A stretch of 40,406 nt of DNA from Methylococcales bacterium (GCA_028715725.1 JAQURG010000029.1:1-40406); one strand, 5' to 3'; numbered from the stretch's first letter, positions 8,501 to 16,321 are shown. The notes: generated by a model from the letters alone, not told the origin. Program-made: numbers and translations.

Positions 8501-10717
8501 CATCTGAGACGGACGGCCCAAATTCAAGTGAGCGGCGACAGTAAACAAATTTTCCTGTTGCTCCAATGCAGGACCTATAACCGCGCCATTCAGCAAATGC
8601 AGGCCGATACGCCAGTGGATATCGCGCCGTTTTTCGGCATCGATGAGCCGTAGCACGGCTTCCTGCACTCGGTCGTGAACGAATTGCAATTCGGTTTTGC
8701 TTTCCATCACCAGCCCCAGGCTCAGGACCGGCTTAAGGCATTCAAATAAAGATTGGTAATCAATTTCCAGGATAACGGCAATATCTTCAGCGGTGAAACG
8801 ATTGCCCATGCAGGCACACAGCATCAGGATATCCAGGGTCTGGTCCGGCAGTTTGCGCACTTTGGAACTAAACAGCTCAACGACGCTGAGCGGCATGCTG
8901 GAATGGCGGATTTTTTCCAAATCCCAATCCCATTGGCCGTTTTCGCCGAACAGCAAAAGTTGTTCGTTGTGCAGCCACGACAGGCTTTCACTGACAAATA
9001 ACGGATTGCCTTCGGTCAATTGGGTCAGGAACAATGCCAGGTTTTCGGTCTGCTCCAAAGGCAAGTCCAGTATATAAGCCACCATCTCGTGGCAATCGTG
9101 AGCATCGAGGGCCCCGAGGCGCAAATCGTGCAAAGGCTGGTGACGCGCCTGGATTGAGCGCATCAGATGGCTCAACGGGTGGCCGCTATCGACTTCGTTA
9201 TTGCGGTATGCGCCGACGAAGTACAAGTAGGGATAATCTTCCGTATTGGCAAAAATATGCTCAAGAAATTCGAAGGTAGCGCTATCGCACCATTGCAAGT
9301 CATCAATAAATAACACCAGCGGGTTTTCCGGACTGCACAAACAGGCCAAAAAGCGGCCGAACAGATTGTTGAAGCGGTTGCGCGCCTCCACAGGCGGCAA
9401 GCCAGACACTTCGGGCTGCGAGCCGATGAGAATGGAGAGTTCCGGCACGACATCGGTGATGACCCGGCCTTGCTGCTCCACTGTTTCAAGTATCTTCCTG
9501 CGCCACAGGGCGACACGCTCATCGCTCTCGGTCAAAAAGGTGCGGATCAGGTTGCGCAGGGCTTGCAGCAGGGAACTGTAAGGTATGTTTTTCTGGTATT
9601 GGTCGAATTTGCCGGATGTGAAATAACCATGATGTTCCACGAGGGGCCTTTGCAGTTCCTGGATCAGGCGGGTCTTACCGATGCCCGGCAGGCCTGAAAT
9701 GAACACGGCGGCAAAACCGCCATGCACGACCTGATCGTAAAGGTCGAGCACGGTTCTCGCTTCGGCTTGCCGGCCGACCATTTTGGAGATAAAAATGACG
9801 CGCCGGTTATAGTCCGACCGGCCTGTTTTAAACAGCAATACCCGGCCGATAGTCCGGTATTCCGTGGCGCAAAGTTGCAAATCGGCATACAGGCCGGAAC
9901 CGCTTTGATAGCGTTTTTCAGGCTCTTTCAAGGTCATTTTGGCGACTATTTCACCCAGCATGACCGGGACTTCGGGATTAATTTGCTGCACCCGCGGCGC
10001 TTCCTCGGCCAGATGGGCATGGATTAATTCCAAAGGATCGGTGCTTTTAAACGGCAAGCGGCCGCTCAGCAGTTGATAGAAAATAATCCCCATAGAATAG
10101 ATGTCCGTGGAGAAATCCACTCGGTGATTAATGCGGCCGGTTTGCTCCGGCGACGTATAGGCCAGGGTGTCCCCTACAAAGCCGGGGTCATAAATGAAAT
10201 GGCTAATTTCGCGTATGTCGATGGGCGTAATGAAATCGGTCAGCCGCAAGGCGAGGGTATCCGGACGAATCAGGATATTGTTAGGCTTGACGCCGCCATG
10301 TATAATGCCCGCCTCTTGCACGGCGTTCAGCGCCAAAGCCAATTGGCCGGCCAGATTGAAAAAATTCATCAGGCTTGGCGTATTCTGACGACGCCATTGT
10401 CGAAGCGTCAGACTGGAGAAAAAATCCTGAACGATAAACTGCACATCGCCATAATACTCGAATGCGATAGGCGTAATGATATTCACGTCGTGGATAATTT
10501 TTAGCCGCTCTACTTTTTGTTTCAGGTAACGGCGCAGGTTTTCGTGCTTGAGAGGATGCCGGAACAGCTTGAGCGTGTAATAGCGCTCCGGCTGCTGTTT
10601 GGAAATCGCTTTGAATACCAGCGATTGCCGGCTTTTGCCCAATAATTCCAGCACATGGTAATTCGGGATGGAGATGTCGCCGATATTTGTCAGATCTATT
10701 GACTTAATATTATCCAC
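5507..10717 (-). CDS. Giant hybrid sensor: kinase-like domain, AAA ATPase, TPR region, GAF, histidine kinase
   Basis: 1736 residues, GTG start. Residues 20-280 form a Ser/Thr-kinase fold with ATP-binding Lys50, but the HRD motif reads HGG (140-142) and DFG reads DFI (161-163), so the catalytic Asp is missing and this is probably a pseudokinase. An AAA_16 STAND-type ATPase follows, with Walker A GLPGIGKT (Lys348) and Walker B LFIDDLQW (Asp472, Asp473). A long helical TPR-like stretch runs to about 1280, then a GAF domain (about 1290-1450). The C-terminus is a histidine kinase: His1519 in AHQWRQPLNAL, an N-box (LLNLLTNAKDA), and G-boxes DNGGGID and GGTGIGLYMSK. No membrane segments are evident. 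This is the architecture of cyanobacterial-type Ser/Thr-His hybrid kinases. It has no receiver; the downstream receiver-GGDEF-EAL gene likely serves as partner. Confidence 0.93.
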   Translation of the reverse strand: MDNIKSIDLTNIGDISIPNYHVLELLGKSRQSLVFKAISKQQPERYYTLKLFRHPLKHENLRRYLKQKVERLKIIHDVNIITPIAFEYYGDVQFIVQDFFSSLTLRQWRRQNTPSLMNFFNLAGQLALALNAVQEAGIIHGGVKPNNILIRPDTLALRLTDFITPIDIREISHFIYDPGFVGDTLAYTSPEQTGRINHRVDFSTDIYSMGIIFYQLLSGRLPFKSTDPLELIHAHLAEEAPRVQQINPEVPVMLGEIVAKMTLKEPEKRYQSGSGLYADLQLCATEYRTIGRVLLFKTGRSDYNRRVIFISKMVGRQAEARTVLDLYDQVVHGGFAAVFISGLPGIGKTRLIQELQRPLVEHHGYFTSGKFDQYQKNIPYSSLLQALRNLIRTFLTESDERVALWRRKILETVEQQGRVITDVVPELSILIGSQPEVSGLPPVEARNRFNNLFGRFLACLCSPENPLVLFIDDLQWCDSATFEFLEHIFANTEDYPYLYFVGAYRNNEVDSGHPLSHLMRSIQARHQPLHDLRLGALDAHDCHEMVAYILDLPLEQTENLALFLTQLTEGNPLFVSESLSWLHNEQLLLFGENGQWDWDLEKIRHSSMPLSVVELFSSKVRKLPDQTLDILMLCACMGNRFTAEDIAVILEIDYQSLFECLKPVLSLGLVMESKTELQFVHDRVQEAVLRLIDAEKRRDIHWRIGLHLLNGAVIGPALEQQENLFTVAAHLNLGRPSQMDAPQALEMATINFHVGNKALDALATQAANEYYRNSLALLSEDAWSHHYTLTFRLHQRLAKTELMGGRYEVSEKLLDTLLSNAADNLDRAEALAEQTTSLSSIGNFIKAIEVANRGLAYFDKAIPDNEESAGQRMQTLMKEIHKNGDVWHIILNMPFTQDRRSKIELAFYSELIPDLYMSGLVPQLYLSSAQSTLLCLQGGMAESVIYSFSIMGLNLGEQNQFELAFRYQDLAHELCARYPDTFGATRGINGIVWCNMHSRSHPSEIVTYCYKGIQFGKNSGDLYNAGLCYGPLMWNLQVQGASFGDIADVAAECLEFSSRNQLSFSVGLAEAVMSGWVEPMKSVDSPRVSMTDKLALWQSRNHVASAGSYFVHLSLCSFYFGRYQEAAGYLDEVKHYLTGMTDNVLKRQWYVFQALNALRLYRQQPGDSLQTLADNLKFWIEPVETWATLGPLLKPYLALYHAERACCFADFDTAVARYLDAIEAARLQSYTFLEGFANESLGEWLAAAGRQSIDMYWREAMRLYQRCGAQGKQLRMREQHPSAFDDPEDMGLPASLDFQQESTLPNLNMDYLVKSALALSAEIDQEKLLTKVMRVVMQSSGAQHGYLMIQENNVWIVRAVGHMMEQLNLETRRHPLGDSENLCQGIVHYVSRTRKMVVLTDAQQSPEFRNLPEIIALGVRSLLCLPLLRQGELVGLLYLENRLAPGVFTADKVRDTELLSLQAAISMENARLIAEIARFNTELEQRVSIEVAKNREKDHLLIKQSRLAVMGEMINNIAHQWRQPLNALGLVLGNIKDAQRFGELTPDYLHRQEQEARQYIDKMSDTINDFRDFFKPDKTNEWFSVNHAIDEAISLVDASFKVQGIRIMLDVQKDIEQHGFPNEYSQVLLNLLTNAKDAISARGISDGLIMIRLTQEDGLVRLAITDNGGGIDEEIMPRLFEPYFSTKEGGTGIGLYMSKMIIENSMGGHIEVRNHQDGGEFSIVTPINGNNEVMSQ

Positions 10718-10912
10718 TAATGAGGCATCCTTGGGATTGTATGACTATTACGGCAAATTCTCGGAATGAGGATGTAAATTTTCCATAAGCCCTGGTTTCT
10801 AATACAGCCAGGTCTGCATGCTGCACCAGAGATTCCGTATTCCGGTCATCCGGAGTTAACGTGCAGTCTATGTCATCAACTGATATTCCAATTTATATAG
10901 AATTTTATATTT

Positions 10913-10940
10913 AACACAATACGTAGAGATACTTATACTC
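10913..10940 (-). promoter_or_regulatory. Upstream element shared with 33151-33178
   Basis: The plus strand contains ACAATACGTA followed by ATAC and TATAC blocks. The segment is identical at 22 of 28 positions to 33151-33178. Both copies lie upstream of minus-strand genes (the giant sensor kinase here, DUF3096 there) in the same orientation, which suggests an operator or a special promoter class. The binding protein is unknown. Confidence 0.4.
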
Positions 10941-10977
10941 GCTCATTATCTTTTCTGGTATATTCCGACCTAACGTC

Positions 10978-10983
10978 TATAAT
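10978..10983 (+). promoter_or_regulatory. Possible -10 box for the csrA-like/kaiB transcript
   Basis: A perfect TATAAT lies 34 bp before the ATG of the csrA-like fragment. No good -35 hexamer is seen 16-18 bp upstream, so the promoter may be activator-dependent or fortuitous. Confidence 0.3.
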
Positions 10984-11016
10984 GCTTTCCATGAGATTTA
11001 ACAGAGAGCATCATTT

Positions 11017-11100
11017 ATGCTCGTATTAAGTTCAAAACCCACTGAATCTATTCGAATCAGAGCTAATCAAAAAATTATTGGCAACCTGTCCAATGAATAA
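11017..11100 (+). pseudogene. csrA-like 27-codon fragment
   Basis: The ORF begins MLVLSSKPTESIRIRANQ, which matches the first beta-strands of CsrA/RsmA (consensus MLVLTRKxGESIxI), and stops after 27 codons; CsrA proteins are about 60 residues. After the TAA, the same frame reads YVLIDLDIWPVRRKP before another stop, faintly like the GIDAPKDIPVHR end of CsrA, so it looks like a decayed csrA homologue. An AGAGAG purine stretch precedes the ATG. It lies just upstream of kaiB and its degraded 3' part contains the kaiB ribosome-binding site. The RNA-contacting Arg of the first strand is Ser here, so function is doubtful even if expressed. Confidence 0.5.
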
Positions 11101-11147
11101 TATGTACTCATCGACCTGGATATATGGCCGGTGAGGAGGAAACCTTG

Positions 11148-11516
11148 ATGATCAACAAAGATGACTTATCTCCGGTTGGACTTGACGCGCTGAAAGCCGC
11201 ATGCGTTAAGGGTGACGATAGCCGCTACATTCTCAAGCTTTACGTCACCGGTATTACGCCGCATGCAATAAAAGCCATCGTGAATATTCGCACGCTTTGC
11301 GAGGAGTATCTGCAAGGCCGTTACGAACTGGAAGTCGTGGATATTCACCAGCATCCGACACTGGCTGTTGGCGAGCAAATTATCGCAGCGCCCACCTTGA
11401 TCAAAAAATTGCCGTTGCCCTTGCGCCGCTTTATCGGCGACATGTCGCAAACCGATCGTATCCTGCTCGGACTGGATCTGCGCAAAATGGCCGATGAATC
11501 TTCATCGGCCTGGTAA
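11148..11516 (+). CDS. kaiB: KaiB-family protein
   Basis: A 122-residue protein with a KaiB domain over about residues 25-108: YILKLYVTG at the first strand, ICEEYL-like helix (LCEEYLQGRYELEVVDI), then GEQIIAAPTLIKKLPLPLRR and a final GLDLRK. In cyanobacteria KaiB is the fold-switching partner of the KaiC ATPase; in non-photosynthetic bacteria KaiB homologues usually accompany a KaiC and a histidine kinase and are tied to stress responses. An ATG at 11124 is in frame, but GAGGAGG lies at the right distance before 11148, which is preferred. The hybrid kinase begins 12 bp downstream, so they are co-transcribed. No kaiC occurs anywhere in the window. Confidence 0.88.
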   Translation: MINKDDLSPVGLDALKAACVKGDDSRYILKLYVTGITPHAIKAIVNIRTLCEEYLQGRYELEVVDIHQHPTLAVGEQIIAAPTLIKKLPLPLRRFIGDMSQTDRILLGLDLRKMADESSSAW

Positions 11517-11528
11517 TGCCACCCAATC

Positions 11529-13598
11529 ATGCCTAGTCATGCTTCCACCGATAAGGACCTGCTAAACGAAAATGCCGAACTGCGCGCACGTCTTGATGAG
11601 GCCGAAGAAACTCTGCACGCGATTCGCAACGGCAAGGTCGATGCGCTGGTGGTGCAAACCTCCGATGGCCCACAGATTTTTACGCTGCAAGGGCTTGACG
11701 CTGAATTAAACCGTTTTCGTGGTGAAATTCTGGAGCAAATCAGTGAGGTTGTTGTTGCCCTTGACGACGATAAGCGCGTCATTTATCTCAATGCCGCGGC
11801 CGAGCAACAATACGGCGTCTCCGCTTCCAGCGTACTCGGATGCCATGTGAGTAAAATTTACCGATGCCAATGGCTCCAGCCAGGCGATAAAGCCGAAATG
11901 AAAGCCGCCCTCAGCGAGAGGGGCTATTGGCAAGGTGAAAAAATTCATATCACCGCCGCTGGCAAAGCCATTCATGTCGAGTCTCAGCTAAACCGCATAA
12001 ATATCGCTAATGGCGCACAAACCGGCGTGCTCTCTGTCATTCGCGACATCACCGAGCGTAAATGCTTCGAGAAAAGTCTACGCGAAAGCGAAGAAGCCTA
12101 CCGCGTTATGTTTGAAGCATCAAGCGTAGGCAAAATGGAGGCCGACCCTGTCACCGGCCGTTTTATCCGGGTCAATGCGGCCTACTGCCGACTTACCGGC
12201 TATTCTGAGGCCGAGTTATTGGAAAGAACTTTTCAGGAGTTCATTTTTTCGAAGGATCAGGCCGCGTCCTATCTTGAGCCGGGTGACCGGTTTGATGGTG
12301 GCGAAGTGCCTTTGTTTGAAGGAGAAAAGCATTATGTCCGCCCGGACGGCGGCTCCGTTTGGGTTCTGGCAACTTTGAACGAAGTTCGCGACGAGGCAGG
12401 ACGGGTATTACGTGTAACCGGTGTAATTCAGGACATCACCGAGCGTAAGCACGTTGAAGAGGTGCTGCGTGAGTCAGACCAACGCAAAGATGAATTCCTC
12501 GCCATGCTCGGCCACGAATTGCGCAATCCGCTCACTCCCATAAGCAACGTAGCGAAGATATTGTCCTTACCGACTTTAGATGAGCCGAAGCTTAGTTGGG
12601 CAAGTGAAGTGCTTAATCGTAACGTCTCCCATATTACCCAATTGGTCGACGACCTGCTGGACGTCTCACGCATTACACGGGGCCTGGTGAAAATTCAACG
12701 GGAACGCGTCGAACTGATCCATTTGCTCCAGGACTTGGTTGAATCGATTCAGACAATCCTCCAATCGAAACAGCAAACGCTCGATCTCGATTTACCTGAC
12801 CCACCCGTCTACCTGGAAGGCGACCCTGTCCGCCTCACTCAGGTATTTACCAATCTGCTTAATAACGCTGCTAAATATACCGGCGAGGGCGGCCGTATTA
12901 ACCTGAACGTCAGCTTCCAAGGTTCATCAATCATTGTTCGTGTCCGGGACAACGGCATGGGTATCGAATCGGCGTTACTTCCTCATATTTTTGAATTGTT
13001 CATTCAGGGTAAAAGGGGAGCCGACCGCTCCGAAGGCGGGTTAGGACTTGGGCTTACTCTGGTAAAGAAACTGGTTGATCTGCATGGCGGCAGGATCACC
13101 GCCTCCAGTAAGGGTGTCAATAAAGGATCGGAATTTGTGGTTCAGTTACCCGGACCTCTGGAAGATGCAATGCAGGTGGAGACATTAACTTCGCAGACAT
13201 TAAATAAAGCGAGTGTCAAGGACCTGCGGATATTATTAATAGATGATGATGAAGATGTTGCGGACAGCGTTTCAGTCTGGTTTAAAATATCAGGGCATCA
13301 GGTGGCGATCGCTCGCAACGGAGCGGAGGGAGTCAGCGCTGCCCGTGATTTTAATCCCGATGTTATTCTGCTGGATATAGGGCTGCCGGATATGGACGGG
13401 TATCAGGTCGCCAGAAAACTACGGGAACAACCCGCTTTCCAGCGGACATTAATTATCGCCCAGAGCGGTTATTCGCCAAGCAAAAACGGCCCACTCTCGG
13501 GTACCGCAGACTTTGATCATTACCTGATAAAACCTGCCAACTTGAATCAGCTAGCGAATCTGCTTGCCGAATACCAGCAATCAAAGCAAACTATATAA
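11529..13598 (+). CDS. PAS-PAS hybrid histidine kinase with C-terminal receiver
   Basis: A 689-residue soluble protein. An N-terminal coiled coil (about 8-45; ENAELRARLDEAEETLHAIRNGKVDAL) leads into two PAS domains (about 65-180 and 190-310), each ending in an RDITERK/QDITERK linker. The HisKA domain carries His329 in FLAMLGHELRNPLTP; the HATPase has NLLNNAAKYT, RDNGMGI and GGLGLGLTLVK. The receiver at the C-terminus has an acidic pocket (LLIDDDEDV), phospho-Asp616 (LLDIGLPDMDG) and a KPA lysine. It is intact for phosphorelay but has no output domain, so it must pass the signal to an unseen partner. It is in an operon with kaiB, the common arrangement of KaiB-linked kinases. Confidence 0.92.
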   Translation: MPSHASTDKDLLNENAELRARLDEAEETLHAIRNGKVDALVVQTSDGPQIFTLQGLDAELNRFRGEILEQISEVVVALDDDKRVIYLNAAAEQQYGVSASSVLGCHVSKIYRCQWLQPGDKAEMKAALSERGYWQGEKIHITAAGKAIHVESQLNRINIANGAQTGVLSVIRDITERKCFEKSLRESEEAYRVMFEASSVGKMEADPVTGRFIRVNAAYCRLTGYSEAELLERTFQEFIFSKDQAASYLEPGDRFDGGEVPLFEGEKHYVRPDGGSVWVLATLNEVRDEAGRVLRVTGVIQDITERKHVEEVLRESDQRKDEFLAMLGHELRNPLTPISNVAKILSLPTLDEPKLSWASEVLNRNVSHITQLVDDLLDVSRITRGLVKIQRERVELIHLLQDLVESIQTILQSKQQTLDLDLPDPPVYLEGDPVRLTQVFTNLLNNAAKYTGEGGRINLNVSFQGSSIIVRVRDNGMGIESALLPHIFELFIQGKRGADRSEGGLGLGLTLVKKLVDLHGGRITASSKGVNKGSEFVVQLPGPLEDAMQVETLTSQTLNKASVKDLRILLIDDDEDVADSVSVWFKISGHQVAIARNGAEGVSAARDFNPDVILLDIGLPDMDGYQVARKLREQPAFQRTLIIAQSGYSPSKNGPLSGTADFDHYLIKPANLNQLANLLAEYQQSKQTI

Positions 13599-13765
13599 AG
13601 TACGGCGGCGACCTGAACCGGTTAAAGGAAAATTGATAAGGTTCCGGAGTATGCCGGATGAGGTAATAATTTCCAGCGATTAAACTCAATGTCAGCCGGC
13701 ATTTGGAGTTAGAACCCGAAGCGGATATTGAAACTGTCACTTGCGCCCGAAAGCCATCGCTTCCC

Positions 13766-13858
13766 ATGAATTGCGTTAACCACTTTACCAAAACCTATAA
13801 TGATTTTGTCGTCGTACGAAATTTAACGTTTAGTGTAGAAATCAGCCGCAGCCAATAA
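13766..13858 (+). pseudogene. ABC-transporter ATPase remnant, first ~25 codons
   Basis: From the ATG the frame encodes NHFTKTYNDFVVVRNLTFSV, the usual start of an ABC-2-type ATP-binding subunit (VxxLTKxYGxxxAVxxLSFxV). It then diverges into EISRSQ and stops where the Walker A loop should begin. The remaining domain is absent, with mtfA encoded on the other strand 42 bp further on. This is a gene fragment left by deletion or rearrangement. The rest of 13599-13899 holds nothing recognisable. Confidence 0.6.
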
Positions 13859-13899
13859 TCCGACCGGAGCGAGCCGGTTGTTGAGTAATCAGTATGATG

Positions 13900-14676
13900 T
13901 TAGTCATGATGAATACGTTGCAACGAATCTTGTCGGTAGTAAAGCTGCAATTGCTGATAGACATCGCCAAATTGCGTAAAGAGGATGTCAGGCGCACAAA
14001 AAAAATATTCACTGATCACGGCAAAAAATTCCGCCGGGTTCGTCGCCGCATAAGGGTTGATAGAGGCTTGAAATTCATAATCAATTTCTCGAACCAATGC
14101 CTGATAGGCGGCAGTTAACACCTCTGTCCACTGTGCGATATCCATACCGTGATGCAAGGGAGGAAAACCATTGGCGCTGCCATTTAACATGTCCAGCTTA
14201 TGGGCAATTTCATGAATCACGACATTGCGGCAGGAGGATTGCTCCTGCATATCCTGCTCAATATCTTCCCAGGAGAGTATCAGCGGTCCCCGCGACCATG
14301 ATTCGCCGATGAGCACCTGCTCCTGGTGATGAACAATTCCTTGCGCATCTTTTTCGTCTCTGCTAATCCGGAACGCCCCCGGATAAATGATGATTTCGGT
14401 CCAGCCCGACAAACAGCCCATTCCAAGGCCGAGCGCCGGAAGACAGGCTTGAGCGGCGACAGTCAAACACATCGCATCGGTAAGTTGAAGCCCCTGTACG
14501 CCGGTGAATTGCTTTTCGTGCAGAAACAGCGTCGTCAGTTCACGCAAGTGCGCTTTCTCAACCGCAGTCATTCCCTGCAATAAGCCCATTTTTTTGGTAA
14601 CTTCCGCCCATAGATCATGCGCGATCGCATGACGTTGCAGAATATATCGGGTACGTAGGCGTTTTAAAAAGTTCAT
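13900..14676 (-). CDS. mtfA: MtfA-family zinc metallopeptidase (M90)
   Basis: A 258-residue protein close to the length of E. coli MtfA (265). The zinc-peptidase motif HEIAHKLDMLNG (HExxH) is present, followed about 60 residues later by the conserved NPAEFFAVISEYFF segment that provides the third metal ligand (Glu). MtfA is a cytosolic peptidase that in enterobacteria binds the glucose-PTS repressor Mlc. There is no PTS gene nearby, so the role here may differ. The gene stands alone, facing the hybrid kinase gene. Confidence 0.92.
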   Translation of the reverse strand: MNFLKRLRTRYILQRHAIAHDLWAEVTKKMGLLQGMTAVEKAHLRELTTLFLHEKQFTGVQGLQLTDAMCLTVAAQACLPALGLGMGCLSGWTEIIIYPGAFRISRDEKDAQGIVHHQEQVLIGESWSRGPLILSWEDIEQDMQEQSSCRNVVIHEIAHKLDMLNGSANGFPPLHHGMDIAQWTEVLTAAYQALVREIDYEFQASINPYAATNPAEFFAVISEYFFCAPDILFTQFGDVYQQLQLYYRQDSLQRIHHD

Positions 14677-14752
14677 GGCCGATCATAGCCCGATTCACTG
14701 TTAATCGCCAAGAGCAATGAGCCGTCATTATCAATGCCGCCCCGGCCTTTAA

Positions 14753-14905
14753 CATTATCAGGAATGTCCCGGAGAGGTACGTCTTGTATTTCATCTGTCG
14801 GAGGTAGACAATGCCGATTTCCAAGCTTGGCTCATCTTCATTACAGAAGCACAGGATGAGCTGCCATTCATTTTTATGATCTTCAGGCAGGCCGGCGATG
14901 AATGA
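14753..14905 (+). pseudogene. Possible 3' remnant of an unidentified gene
   Basis: An open frame of about 50 codons without any ATG, GTG or TTG start reads VRLVFHLSEVDNADFQAW followed by LIFITEAQDELPF and ends by overlapping the start of the CapA-like gene by 8 bp. The mix of hydrophobic and acidic residues looks protein-like, and the overlap is typical of an upstream operon neighbour that lost its 5' end. A 22-codon ORF with a strong GGAGG site at 14811-14879 lies in another frame. I recognise no family, and chance is possible. Confidence 0.25.
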
Positions 14906-16169
14906 TTATGAGCTAAAACCGAGAACGCGAAGAGATTTCCTGAAATTGGGCGGTATTGCGACCGCCCTGGCAATGGCAAAAACGTCTTTATCGAAGGACA
15001 GAAATAACATGCTTTCCAATCAAGATTTTTCAACTCAGGCTTCTTTTCGCGATGCCCAAACCATAACGCTGTTTCTGTGCGGTGACGTGATGACCGGCCG
15101 GGGCATCGACCAAGCGCTGCCGTACCACAACGATCCGCGGATTTATGAACCGTATATGACCTCCGCGCAGGGCTATGTTAAGCTCGCGGAGAAAGCCAAT
15201 GGCCCTATTCCAAAATCGGCGGACTTTAGCTATATCTGGGGGGATGCACTTGAAGAGCTTCGGCGCATCAACCCAGACGTCCGAGTCATCAATCTTGAGA
15301 CGGCGGTGACGACCAGCTCCGAATTCTGGCCCGGAAAGGGTATCAATTACCGCATGCATCCCGGTAATGTACCCTGCATCACAGCGGTAAAAATCGACTG
15401 CTGCGTGCTGGCTAACAATCATGTTCTGGATTGGGGCTATGCCGGTTTGACGGAGACTTTAACCTCTTTGGGCGGCCCGAATATAAAAATTGCCGGAGCG
15501 GGCAGCAATCTTATGGATGCCGAAGCCCCGGCGATTATCGAGTTGGCAGGGAAAGGACGAGTGCTGGTGTTTGGATTCGGCCATGAAAGCAGCGGCATTC
15601 CCCGTGTATGGGGTGCTCGCAGCGATAAGCCCGGCGTTAATTTGCTGCCGGATTTATCCGATGGCACGGTGGATCGTCTGGCTGAACGAATAGCGGGTTT
15701 TAAGCAGAAAGGCGATTGCGTAGTGGCATCAATACACTGGGGCGGAAACTGGGGCTATGAAATAGTAAATGTCCAAAGAGAATTTGCACACCGGCTTATA
15801 GATCAGGCTCATGTGGACGTGGTGCATGGCCACTCCTCGCATCATCCGAAAGGCATCGAAGTATATCGAGGTAAACCGATTCTCTATGGCTGCGGCGACT
15901 TTCTGAACGACTATGAGGGAATTTCAGGACACGAGGAATTTCGCGGCGATCTGAGCCTGATGTACTTTATGACGATGGATATTACGACAGGCAAGCTTGC
16001 CGGCTTGAGCATGACGCCCATGCAGATCAAACGCTTCCGGTTGAATCATGCGCATCCTGATGATGCTCATTGGCTCCAGCAAGTTTTAGACAGGGAAAGC
16101 GGGCCGTTGGGCGCGAGGATAGAGTTGACCGATAAATATCGACTGAGCTTGTACCAAAATCTCTCGTAA
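14898..16169 (+). CDS. Tat-exported CapA/PgsA-like protein
   Basis: A 423-residue protein starting with a twin-arginine signal: TRRDFLKLGG at residues 10-19, then a short hydrophobic region (IATALAMAKTSLS). The mature part belongs to the CapA family (poly-gamma-glutamate synthesis/metallophosphatase fold): LFLCGDVMTGRGID near the start, INLETAVT, LANNHVLDWG and VVASIHWGGNWG, and VHGHSSHHPKGIEVYRGKPI near the end. These Asp, Asn and His residues form the family's presumed metal centre. No capBC genes are nearby, so it probably acts alone as a periplasmic phosphatase or cell-surface polymer enzyme. The upstream site is weak (AGG), and translation may be coupled to an overlapping remnant ORF. 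Confidence 0.88.
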   Translation: MNDYELKPRTRRDFLKLGGIATALAMAKTSLSKDRNNMLSNQDFSTQASFRDAQTITLFLCGDVMTGRGIDQALPYHNDPRIYEPYMTSAQGYVKLAEKANGPIPKSADFSYIWGDALEELRRINPDVRVINLETAVTTSSEFWPGKGINYRMHPGNVPCITAVKIDCCVLANNHVLDWGYAGLTETLTSLGGPNIKIAGAGSNLMDAEAPAIIELAGKGRVLVFGFGHESSGIPRVWGARSDKPGVNLLPDLSDGTVDRLAERIAGFKQKGDCVVASIHWGGNWGYEIVNVQREFAHRLIDQAHVDVVHGHSSHHPKGIEVYRGKPILYGCGDFLNDYEGISGHEEFRGDLSLMYFMTMDITTGKLAGLSMTPMQIKRFRLNHAHPDDAHWLQQVLDRESGPLGARIELTDKYRLSLYQNLS

Positions 16170-16192
16170 ACTCATTGGCGACCATCTCGGCT

Positions 16193-16215
16193 GGCCGGGG
16201 TTTGAAACCCCGGCC
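16193..16215. terminator. GC-rich hairpin between convergent genes
   Basis: A perfect inverted repeat with 10-bp arms (GGCCGGGGTT and AACCCCGGCC) and a 3-base loop lies 24 bp after the CapA-like stop codon. It is placed to end both the plus-strand gene and the opposing pntAB transcript. There is no long T-tract, so it may instead be a member of an interspersed palindromic repeat family. Confidence 0.5.
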
Positions 16216-16256
16216 GGAACGTTTGAAGACTGCGGCGATTCAAAAACGTGAGTAAC

Positions 16257-16273
16257 GGGGTTACAAACCCCGC
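16257..16273. repeat. Second palindrome of the same type
   Basis: Seven-base arms (CGGGGTT and AACCCCG) flank an ACA loop, about 40 bp beyond the larger hairpin. Both share the GGGGTT/AACCCC core, so they look like tandem members of one repeat family in the 3' region shared by two convergent genes. Confidence 0.45.
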
Positions 16274-16321
16274 TACGCTTCGAAAACTATAAACTTCGTG
16301 CCCTCAGAGGTGAAATATCTT

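Larger units (their letters stand above)
10718..11016. other. Divergent promoter region
   Basis: About 300 bp separate the minus-strand sensor-kinase gene from the plus-strand csrA-like/kaiB genes. The section 10890-10945 is very AT-rich and holds the motif shared with 33151-33178. A TATAAT hexamer at 10978-10983 faces the plus-strand genes, but no clear -35 is seen at standard spacing. No ORF or RNA gene is apparent. Confidence 0.5.

Noticed and set aside
11124-11147. Upstream ATG for kaiB, eight codons before the called start
   Set aside because: The GAGGAGG site lies inside it and is spaced correctly for the ATG at 11148.
14811-14879. 22-codon ORF with a strong GGAGG site
   Set aside because: Good initiation signals but no recognisable product; mentioned only as context of the overlapping remnant frame.
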